NCBI RefSeq assembly: GCF_947172395.1
Contig: NC_069105.1
Span: 10,809,971 to 10,873,970 of the forward strand
Length of the DNA stretch: 64,000 bases
Source: Bicyclus anynana
Taxonomy: Eukaryota; Arthropoda; Insecta; Lepidoptera; Nymphalidae
Direction: 5' to 3'
Below are positions 53,421 to 62,562 of the stretch, piece after piece. Each line of letters opens with the position of its first letter. The first letter of the stretch is position 1. The notes below the pieces were generated by a model, which had not been told where the DNA came from, ran no database searches, and was given only the letters and a program-made list of their open reading frames with translations. The position numbers and the translations under genes were made by a program.

Positions 53421-53727
53421 AGCCTCCGTGGCGCAGTGGTATGCGCGGTGGATTTACAAGACGGAGGTCCTGGTTTCGATCCCCAGCTGGGCCGATTGAG
53501 GTTTTCTTAACTGGTCCAGGTCTGGCTGGTGGGAGGCTTTGGCCGTGGCTAGCTACCATCCTACTGACAAAGACGTGCCCCCAAACGATTTAGCGTTCCG
53601 GTACGATGTCGTGTAGAAATTGTGTGTCGGGGTGTTGATTTTCATCCTCCTCCTAACAAGCTAGCCCGCTTCCATTTTAGATTGCATCATCACTTACCAT
53701 CAAGTGAGATTGTAATCAAGGGCTCAA
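53421..53727 (+). mobile_element. SINE-B, full length, well preserved
   Basis: AGCCTCCGTGGCGCAGTGGT, box B TTTCGATCCCC (one change from GGTTCGATCCC), then the complete body to GATTGTAATCAAGGGCTCAA. Confidence 0.87.
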
Positions 53728-53931
53728 TCAATAAATTACTAACTTTGACGTATATTCAAGAGTGACCCAGTAACTATCGCAGTTCTGTTGGTTAACTTGT
53801 ATTTTATTTAAAAAAAAGCTAGTTTTTTTTTTTTCCAAAAAGTATGCTGTCAACAAAAAGTCGATTAAAGTTAGCATAATCGGCTGCAAGCAGGTATCAC
53901 AACACAAAACAAGGCTAATTAAAGTCAACTC

Positions 53932-54751
53932 AAAAGCATTTCCCGTCCATTGACATGTTACGTTTTCGGAACGCGAATAGCTTGTATTATAACGCCATGT
54001 TCTGCTGCGGAGGGACGGGAGAAAGGAAGCGCGATTACACCTGTAGCCGGCCTTTGCGCGCGCCGCGAACATTGTCAATCTTTATAGCCGACTAGCAAAT
54101 GTGTGGAGACTTCTTATTTACTTTTTTTTTTTATTTTATACAATGACAAATTTGATTTTATCTAATCAAATCAAATTCATTTCTTGTATATAGGCTTCTA
54201 TAAAAGCACCATTCAAAGGTAAATCTAATCGAGGAGGTCTGAAAAGTTTAATTAACAGGTGTTCTCCAAACATGTAAACTTCTATAAAAAATGCTAAATA
54301 TGTAGATTCAATTTAAAAGTATTTGCCGGTCGTGTACAAGTTTTAGCGACGTGAATAGCTTGGTATTATAATGCCATGTTCTGCTGCGGAGGGACGGGAG
54401 AAAGGAAGCGCGATTACACCTGTAGCCGGCCTTTGCGCGCGCCGCGAACATTGTCAATCAAATCAAATTGTTTTGTTGTAGCACCATTGAAAAATAAATC
54501 TAATCGACAAGGGCTGAACAGTTAAATCAACATGTAAAAATGCTACTAAATGTTCTGTAGATTCAATTTAAAAGTATTTGCCGGTCGTAGATATGTTTTA
54601 GCGACGTGAATAGCTTGGTATGTTAACGCTATGTTTTGTTACGGAGGGACGAGAGAAATGGAGCGCGATTACACCAGAAGTCGATCTTTGCGTGCGCCGC
54701 GAACATTGTCAATCTTTATAGCCGACTAACAAATGCGTGGAGACTTCACAG
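53932..54751 (+). repeat. three-unit tandem array with an 87-bp identical core
   Basis: The core starting GCCATGTTCTGCTGCGGAGG is identical over 87 bp at 53994-54080 and 54373-54459. A third, diverged copy lies at about 54620-54713. Spacer parts (ATTCAATTTAAAAGTATTTG, AAATCTAATCGA) repeat too. Some spacer sequence (CTAATCAAATCAAATTCATT) resembles a LINE-1 tail, so the array seems to include an old LINE end. Confidence 0.85.
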
Positions 54752-55051
54752 ATGCGTAGAATTAATTATAATTTTAGACAAATCGAGAGTAGGCATATTA
54801 AATTAAATACGAGCAGGAGGTATAGTTGAATCATGAAAGTATTAGTAAACTTTGTCAATCTTTTAGCTAATAGAGAAACATGTGAAGACTTCACAATTAG
54901 TTTAAATTTATTTAAAATAAAAATCAATTAATTTTAATCATTGAATACTATATTTAAAGTAACTTTTTTATGATCAATTTTGAATTAATGAAATGGAAGT
55001 AGGGATAAGGCATTCAGAAAGAAATTGTAGTAGTAGTATTATAGAAAAAAA

Positions 55052-56342
55052 TAAATCAAATCAAATCAAATCAAAAATCATTTATTTCAAGTAGGCTCAG
55101 TTTACAAGCACTTTTGACACGTCAGTTGACTATTTGTAAAGATTCTACCACCGGTTCGGAAGGCAGGTTCTGCTGAGAAGATACCGGCAAGAAACTCAAC
55201 AGTTGCTCTTTTGAAAAAGTCATACAGTATTATAATTTACAATTAATAACAATTACTGTTTACATTTTTTATAGTTTTACTTTCTGTGTGAAGGTGGAAG
55301 CTGATCCAACGACCTCCAAGCATCTTTATCATTAAGGAACTCATCAATGTTGTAGTACCCTCGACTAAGTAGATGTTTTTTAACACATTGCTTAAAGCTA
55401 TGCATTGGCAGGTCCATCACAGTCTTGGGGATCTTATTATAGAAGAGTACACCCAAACCTACAAAAGATTTTTTTACTCTTTGGAGACGATATGCAGAAA
55501 TAACTAACTTATGCCCGTGTCTAGTAAGACGTGGGTTTAAATCTCCTTTTCGTTTGTACAAATTAATATTTTGTCTTACATATACTATACTGTTATATAT
55601 ATATTGACAGGCTACTGTTAGTATACCTATTTCTTTAAACTTTTGACGAAGGGACTCGCGTGATTTTAATTGATATATTGCTCGAATTGCTCTTTTTTGA
55701 AGAACAAATATAGATTGTATATCGGCAGCCTTGCCCCACAATAAAATACCGTAAGACATTACGCTGTGAAAGTACGCAAAATAAACAAGCCTAGCTGTAT
55801 CAACATCAGTAAACTGTCTTATTTTTCTCACGGCAAATGCCGCTGAGCTAAGTTTACCAGACAGTTTTTCTATATGAGCACCCCACTGAAGTTTACAATC
55901 CAAGGTCACTCCCAGGAAAACTGTGGAACTCTCCATTTCCAGTGTTTCACCATCGATCATTATAGACTTATCTAATTGTTTAACATTTGGCAATGAAAAC
56001 TCAATACATTTAGTTTTCTTGGCATTCAAAAGTAGATTATTTGCAGTGAACCAATGCGACACATGCGATATGGCACGGTTTACGTCGTCAGAGTTATCTT
56101 TATTTCTGTCGGACTTAAAAATTAAGGATGTGTCATCAGCAAACAGTACAATCTCACATATGCCGCTGACATGGTATGGTAAATCGTTTATGTACACTAA
56201 AAATAGAAAAGGACCCAGAATTGAACCCTGTGGGACGCCCATTATGGTAGTGGAACCGTGCGACTTTATATCATTTATGCATACCTTCTGCGTTCTATCA
56301 CTGAGATAAGAGGCAATGAGATCGAGTGCAACACTTTTGAAC
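55052..56342 (-). mobile_element. LINE-1, largest copy, 5' truncated
   Basis: From the (ATCAA)n tail at 55052 the element extends through its 3' untranslated block and reverse-transcriptase codons to a 5' break at about 56342. Possible target duplication: GTATTATAGAA before the tail and GTATTATTGAA after the 5' break (one mismatch). Confidence 0.9.
55277..56341 (-). CDS. non-LTR retrotransposon reverse transcriptase, C-terminal part
   Basis: The frame is open for 355 residues with no stop from the 5' break to TAA. The first Met lies at 56242, but this is an internal codon, not a start, because the frame continues upstream (FKSVALDLIASYLSD). Motifs in order: GVPQGSILGPFLFLVYIND (fingers/palm region) and FADDTSL, the catalytic Y/FADD box with both aspartates. 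Then come FLGVTLDCKLQW, the thumb-like LSGKLSSAAFAVRKI and a family-specific end, LDQLPPSHRK. The protein would copy element RNA into DNA at the target site. The endonuclease, the gag-like ORF1 and the N-terminal palm are missing, so it is not autonomous. Composition and motif spacing point to the CR1/Jockey lineage; the clade is uncertain. Confidence 0.9.
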   Translation of the reverse strand, partial: FKSVALDLIASYLSDRTQKVCINDIKSHGSTTIMGVPQGSILGPFLFLVYINDLPYHVSGICEIVLFADDTSLIFKSDRNKDNSDDVNRAISHVSHWFTANNLLLNAKKTKCIEFSLPNVKQLDKSIMIDGETLEMESSTVFLGVTLDCKLQWGAHIEKLSGKLSSAAFAVRKIRQFTDVDTARLVYFAYFHSVMSYGILLWGKAADIQSIFVLQKRAIRAIYQLKSRESLRQKFKEIGILTVACQYIYNSIVYVRQNINLYKRKGDLNPRLTRHGHKLVISAYRLQRVKKSFVGLGVLFYNKIPKTVMDLPMHSFKQCVKKHLLSRGYYNIDEFLNDKDAWRSLDQLPPSHRK

Positions 56343-58914
56343 TGTATTATTGAACTCTATGAACTCTATTATTGATCAATATTATTGGCAATAATGAAAT
56401 TCAATATCGACGAAACAAAACTCAGTATGTATCCTTGACTTATTCTTAGCGCTCGTAAAAAGTTAATAAAAGCGTTCAGAGAACTTGGTATACAAAATTA
56501 ATAAAATATTGATAACAAAAAAGGACAATACGATGCGTCGGTGAAGCCTTTTTGTAACAACAATACAAAAAGTCATCGCACATTGTCACCGTCACAAAAA
56601 TTAAACTGGCCCTCATAAAAAACTTGATATAAAAGCGTTCGAAACACTATCCAAGAAAAAGGTGGAACTTTGTAAACCAAGAGCCAGTGATTGCAGGACT
56701 TTCGTCATTTTATAAAAGCTGAAAGAATATATAAATACATAATTATATAGAAATAATAAAAGCTGAAGCCGAGTACCTGAGCAATAATAGTATTAATGTT
56801 AAATTTATTTTTTCGTTTAACTATTGTATTTTATTTTAGTATTATTATATTTTTTCTCTCATTTATTTTTTGTTGTGTTTTTCGTGGATAGTATTGTTGT
56901 TTACATGCTTAAACTATTTTAACGTTTATTTTATATTTCAGAGATAATAAGTAAATGTTAACTATCCCTAAGAAATAAAGTAAAAAAAAAAATAAAGTTT
57001 GTCAGCTCACAAACCGTATGTGTAAATACGGTATGCAACTATGAACGATCCATGGACATGGATGGAAAATTCAAGGGTTTAAAGTCCAGACCCTCAATCA
57101 TCAAAGACGTCATCACGTCGTATTTTTTTCTAATAGCTCCAGTCAATAGACATATTATAACGTGACAACGTTTTGCGATCTTTTAAAAATTATTTTAATG
57201 GGATAGTAAGTTAAATGAAAGACGACTGGGGAAATTATTTCTCATGAAATTATTTAGTAAAAAAAAACATGTTAGTTGGAGAGGAAAAAAAAAAAGTTTC
57301 TAGGCCCTTGAAACCTACTGTCCAAAGCCAGCTGTCCAAGCTCCAAAATTGTCAAGCAAGCAATAGCTGACAGACTGACAATTTTTATACAATGACGAAG
57401 ATATATCCATCACTTACTCTCAGACTATAACCTCGACTCTAATCTCGCCTGTCATCGCCGGTAAGGAGAAATAACGTAAGGATATGAAGGCAGGCTAATG
57501 AGACAAAAGAGTTAATGAATATAACAATGGTTCGGCAGTAAAATATTGGATTTATTTACGTGAGACAGGCTCTGATGCTCTGATAACGTGCCGGTTAAGG
57601 GTAGGTGGTTTACCTTATAATATCACCAATGTTTGTTTGTCTCTTTCAAAGTGATAGTCCTTTTTTTAAGTAGTTCACGAGCATTTTTTTTTATTTTGAT
57701 TTGTAGAGCGACTTTAAACCCTCACTCGCACTAGAGTTTTTTAACGGACGTTAAAAAAGTGTTCAAATGCATAAAATAACAAATGCATTCCCAAAGTTGT
57801 TCACACGACAACATTTTTAAAATACGACGCTTTTTTTCGAGTAGTGTTGCATTTTCAAAAATCGTTAGAAATAGATGAATTAAATTAAGAACATTAATAA
57901 AAGCGCCAAAATATAGAAATACTACGAGAAAATAATAAATTTGTTGTATTTATTCTAATATTATTTACTAACTTTTAATTCTAAAATAAACAAAAATCAA
58001 AATCATTAATCTGGACATATATTTAAAGTTAGTTGAAAATGCATTTTAAATCAAGAATAACCTCTTATTTAAAGTATCCCTAAATGTTCTTTTTCTTGTA
58101 TTAATTAATAACACAAGAGCAACTTTAATTATTAAAAGCTAAGCTGTAATTAAAGGTGATGAATTTCCAAATAAGATAAGATCAACCAAACAATGATGTT
58201 AGAAGAAAAAAGAGGTAGGTAGATATGTTACCGCGGACCCCAAGTGGCACGTTAAAACTATGCTAATTAGCAAACTTGAGTTCAATCTCATCACGCCGTT
58301 GACAACGCCGCTGAAATAATTTTTGTGTGTAAATATCGAATGTGGTTTATGTAACCTATTTACCCCTTTTTGCAGCCAAATGATTTTTGTAACTAGTATT
58401 AGTAAATAACCCTTCTTGCAGTAGCGTAAAAAATAAATAATTAAAAGCACTTACCCTTAACAAAACACCACCGTCGCGACCACAATGATCAAATTTCGTT
58501 TTTATTGTTAATCCGGTCCAAATGAGTATACTCTGGCCCCACTAAACAACTGACCAACAAACAAAAAAAATGTAAGAGATTCCATCAAGAATTCCGTAAA
58601 AACGCCTTTGCGTTCCCGAGATTTAATAGTTTATTATAATTGCATCGCTTGATATTAATATTGTCTGATTTGAGACAATTGTAATTTACTTTACTTCTTG
58701 GTATTTTGTTTATAAATAACAGACCAATGTTAGAATATGCTGGACTCATCGAAGGTCGATGACCCCAGAATATGAACAAGCTCATGAATATGACCCCGAG
58801 ATAGATTGAAAAGCAGTCGGCAATTTTTTCTATCATTTTAGTATTTTGGAAAAGGACTATGTAAAACATTCTAAAATAGAACAGTAAATATTTATTTCTC
58901 ATTATTAATATCAC
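56343..58914. other. long AT-rich stretch, no gene
   Basis: No LINE, SINE or coding family was recognised. A diverged SINE-B-like trace (CTCGACTCTAATCTCGCCTG to GGCAGGCTAATGAGAC) lies at 57430-57500. ORFs here are short and low-complexity. Confidence 0.4.
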
Positions 58915-59191
58915 GAGCTGTGATAGCTCAGTGGATTTGACCTCTGCCTCCGATTCCGGAGGGTGTGGGTTCGAATCCGGTCCGGGCATGCACCTCCAAG
59001 TTTTTAGTTGTGTGCATTTTCTAACGTGTCTCAAACGGTGAAGGAAAACCATCGTTTGGAAACCTGCATACCAGAGAATTTTCTTAAATCTCTGCATGTG
59101 TGAAGTCTACCAATCCGCATTGGGCCAGCATGGTGAGACCCTACCTATTCTGATAGGAGACTCGAGCTCAGCAGTGAGCCGAAAATGGGTT
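58915..59191 (+). mobile_element. SINE-A, near full length
   Basis: GAGCTGTGATAGCTCAGTGG and box B GGTTCGAATCC are intact. The TAAGAAATTAAATATCA segment is deleted (TGCATTTTCTAACGTGTCTC). The tail is GGGTTATTAATGATGATTAT. Confidence 0.86.
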
Positions 59192-59261
59192 ATTAATGAT
59201 GATTATTATCACTATATTAGTGATTATGAAGCAGTAGGTATTTTTGTTTCTTTCTGTTCTG

Positions 59262-59350
59262 AGTAGGTGGTCGAGTGGTTAACTTGTGCGGTTATGGATC
59301 GCGAGGTACTGGGTTTGAGACATTTCATATGAAATATTAGTGTTTTTTTC
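59262..59350 (+). mobile_element. SINE-E, tRNA-like head
   Basis: GGTGGTCGAGTGGTTAACTT (box A-like) is followed by GGATCGCGAGGTACTGGGTT and then ATATTAGTGTTTTTTTCTCT. The order matches a tRNA-derived repeat. Box B is damaged (GGGTTTGAGAC), so it is not a functional tRNA. Confidence 0.5.
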
Positions 59351-59409
59351 TCTCAAGAAATTTAAATTAGCCGCAGCTCAAAATTAGGAAGTTGTCTAAA
59401 CTGACGAAG

Positions 59410-59459
59410 TCTAAGCTGCCAATCCCCAAGCGGCACAAGAGGAGAATTGGCAGCTTAGA
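59410..59459. repeat. 50-nt hairpin
   Basis: TCTAAGCTGCCAAT at 59410-59423 and ATTGGCAGCTTAGA at 59446-59459 are perfect arms around a 22-nt loop. A further AAGT/ACTT pairing is possible past a 7-nt bulge. Confidence 0.55.
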
Positions 59460-59975
59460 AAGGAGACTTAAGATAAATTTAAATTCATTTTCTGGAAAGC
59501 TATATTCTTAGCGAATAAAATTGGTTTTATTTGATCCCTTTATACGGGATCAACAAAGCGGTATCGTTGGAAAAGAACCGTAAAGAAAACTAGTGAAAAT
59601 GCGAGTTTAAAGCTAGTTAAGCAATACATAATTATATTACTTATATACACATGCTATATCACTGACTAAAGTACTTGTTTGCAATATAAGCGAAAGCCCT
59701 CATAATTCCGTGGAGATTATACATTTCACCTGTCATATAAAGCCGATTAACAGTATTGCTGATGAATAGAAATAGTTTTTGACTTCCTACGCACGTCCAC
59801 ATATAGAAATTTATTTAAAAGTAAAATGTAGTACTAACTTTCCCTTGATTAGGTTGCCAGCTCAGTAATATTTTTTGAAAAATAGGTACTATCCATAATA
59901 TATTTTGAATATGAGTAATATACTCTATCCCGTCCATAAGTTTAAAGACCTTTAATTACGAGTATTATATACTAC

Positions 59976-60164
59976 TGTACTAATATTATAAAGAGGTAAA
60001 GTTAGTGAGGTAGGGGCAATCCCCTAAAACATCACAAATTTTTGAAGATTTTGATAATTCTTTTACCACTAGGAAGTCACGTTATTTGTGAGTGTCATAG
60101 ACTATATTTTATTCCTATATTCCCACGGGAACGGGATCGTCTTAAACTGTGGATCGTCTGCTAG
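59976..60164 (+). mobile_element. Helitron-like element, fourth variant
   Basis: GTACTAATATTATAAAGAGG to GATCGTCTGCTAG on the plus strand. It carries ATTCCCACGGGAACGGGATC near the end, but the GC-rich hairpin has decayed. Confidence 0.55.
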
Positions 60165-60184
60165 TATTTTTATATATAGATATA

Positions 60185-60345
60185 CTAGCGGACGCCCGTG
60201 ACTTTGTCCGCCCTTAGACCTCCTGAATCCGGCCCTTTCGCAAAATCTGTTCTTATTAGACGTCTACTACCTACTAAAAGGCCAAATTTCAACTTTGGAC
60301 GTAATCTGGCTTTCGAGATATCGTGATGAACCTTTCGCATTTATA
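60185..60345 (-). mobile_element. Helitron-like element facing the previous one
   Basis: CTAGCGGACGCCCGTGACTT, then GTCCGCCCTTAGACCTCC and CCTTTCGCATTTATATAACA, is a 3'-to-5' reading of another subfamily. The two CTAG ends are only about 20 bp apart, 3' end to 3' end. Confidence 0.55.
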
Positions 60346-60850
60346 TAACAAGATAATTTTAAATATTTAATTTCTTTCACAATTTGTATTATATGCAACT
60401 GCGCTTTTAGCAATCGAAGAATAAGACTAATGACGTACAAACCGTCATCACAATCATCCCGGTATATAGAGTGAATGAATATCTAACTACACTTAACCCT
60501 GAATGAGCATTGACATCACAAAAAGAGCTCTCCCGGACTTAATGAGTTGTGTGAAGATAAAAACGCCGCCGCGGCAAAGCACAAAGGCAGAGCAAATAAA
60601 CGATCACATCCAATGTGAAAACCTTTGCGTATTGTTTTATATTAAAGTGAAATAACAATAGGTAGCCCTTTCAATGGCCGATGCCGCCACAATGAGCGGC
60701 GTAAAGGTTGGTTTATATGGCACAAGGTTGTGCAGTTTTGCTCCCGGATTTTAACACTACCTAGGCCTAGACGTATGTCAATAACGTATTTTTTTAGGAG
60801 AAGACATCTTAGGCCTATAGGACGAAAATTTCGACATTAAAGCGATGTCA
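60346..60850. other. no feature recognised
   Basis: AT-rich to balanced; GACGCCGCCGCGG-like CpG cluster near 60565 without context. Confidence 0.35.
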
Positions 60851-61025
60851 TTAACACGTTCGCTGCGGCACTGATTTTTCTATACTTTCCTCTGGTGCGG
60901 TACGAGGTTTTTTGACCTCATACTAGAACTTTATGTGGTCCGGAACGAGGTCAGTCGACCTCCTAACTCTTGAATACGCTAGACGTACGTGGTCAATTGA
61001 CATCCTGCTGCAGCGAATGTGTTAA
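60851..61025 (-). mobile_element. piggyBac-type MITE, longer variant
   Basis: TTAA at 60851 and 61022 flank a 167-bp body beginning CACGTTCGCTGCGGCACTGA and ending GCTGCAGCGAATGTG (reverse complement CACATTCGCTGCAGC). The orientation is opposite to the copy at 42444. It has an additional palindromic block (GAGGTCAGTCGACCTC near 60954) and a third GGTCAATTGACATCC, so the internal palindromes vary in number. Confidence 0.82.
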
Positions 61026-62562
61026 TACTCATTGTCTGTAGCTCACAAGCCACATTAGTAACCTACTTTGGAGATGAAAGTATTTCGACCCCCATACCGT
61101 TTATCCAATCCAAGGGCTCGACTTTGGGAGCGCTTCTGTGTCTATCCGAACCCCCAGAAAAAAGTTTTGCACATTTTGATAGTGCGCTGGTTATTGGATG
61201 TAATGGATTTTATGATGAAGGGTTGTTAATCCCAGCCATAAAAAAAAATTAAAGCAGCACTATGTTTGTATGGTCTTCACTTCAAGTGCTTATGACGGCA
61301 ATACTTTGACTTCATAGATGTAGCTTTCGACAGCGCAGAAGTTTACTGTACTAAAGCGTTTCCCGAAGATTGAAAGCAAGCAGATCGCAATTTTGTTGTT
61401 ATCGGCTCAACTAAGACACAATAAATATAAACAGACATAAGTTAAAGAGAAAATATAATACTGCTCTGATTAGTTGCGCGCCATGTAACCACGCTCTTAC
61501 TGTATCCTGAACATAAGTGGACAATAGCGGACAACGCTCAGCTTGTGAACATAATGTAAATGTGAAATACTACATCACATTGTTCCGTCACTACCCGCGA
61601 GCGCGGGCGTTTCCATTACTGTCCCTTGAAGTGATGATATATGTCGTGGTCTAGATTTCAGTAGCTTGTGGAAAATTAGCAGTATTTGTTAAATTACAGT
61701 GATTAGATTCTCTAAGCTCTGTCATATTATCATGACAATTAAAAACTTTATGAAAGCGTCATGATTAATGTCATGATTTTGCGAAAAAATGACATGTTAG
61801 CTTGATATATAAACTATAATAATAGAGTAAAAATCATCACCATTTACGTTGCCCTCCCTAAATGATAATATGACGATATATCGCACTATTCCTGGAAAAA
61901 GGAAGTAAGTGATTTTCACCAACTTTTCAGGAGCTTAAAAAAACTGTCCTATATTTTTTTTATGAGTTCTAGAAAAAAGTTTCAAAGAGAAAATCGTAGG
62001 TCACAGTTGCCTTCAACTACGCGTGTTATTTAATTTAGGAACGGCTTGATGTACTTCGAGATATTCTAAAAAAATACGGTTACATCGGTATTCCACAAAA
62101 CATAAAGAATATTTGCAGGAGTAACTACAATTACTGCTTTTTTGTTATGTGTTTTGAAATATATGAACTAATTTATCTCTACATACGGCTTTATACTCTC
62201 CTATTTTTAATTATAATCTAGAGTTGTAAGTATAATCACGCTGTTATTTAACGGAAAATCCTTTTTTGTACACAGAGTTACGTATTTCCAGGGAGCCATT
62301 TATTTTAGAATAGTTAGTGTATTTAAAAATATAGCTTTTATAAAGCGGAAAGTAACTGAATATTCAATTTGTATCATGTAATACCTACTTCTTACAATAA
62401 ATAGTCTATTATGTGCGTGTATTTAAGTCAAAACTATAAATATAGGGACAAAATTTATTTAGAGGAAATGAAAAAAAGAGGGTTATTATTAAGTTTTTAT
62501 TATTTTTAAAGAAATGTTTATTGCATCCATAATCACCTTAATTAAGAATAGTGATATATTTA
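61026..62562. other. no gene recognised
   Basis: A 77-residue frame at 61019-61252 starts inside the MITE end and has a protein-like middle (motif VIGCNGFYDEGLL), but no family was recognised. The remainder is AT-rich. Confidence 0.35.

Noticed and set aside
53421..53495. Apparent tRNA gene (GGCGCAGTGGT and TTCGATCCCC)
   Set aside because: It is the head of SINE-B; the anticodon arm does not fold properly and the body of the repeat follows directly.
55923..56309. 128-residue plus-strand frame opposite the reverse transcriptase
   Set aside because: It is the antisense shadow of the LINE-1 coding frame.
58585..59097. 170-residue minus-strand open frame
   Set aside because: The first third is SINE-A in antisense and the rest is AT-rich with no protein-family signal.
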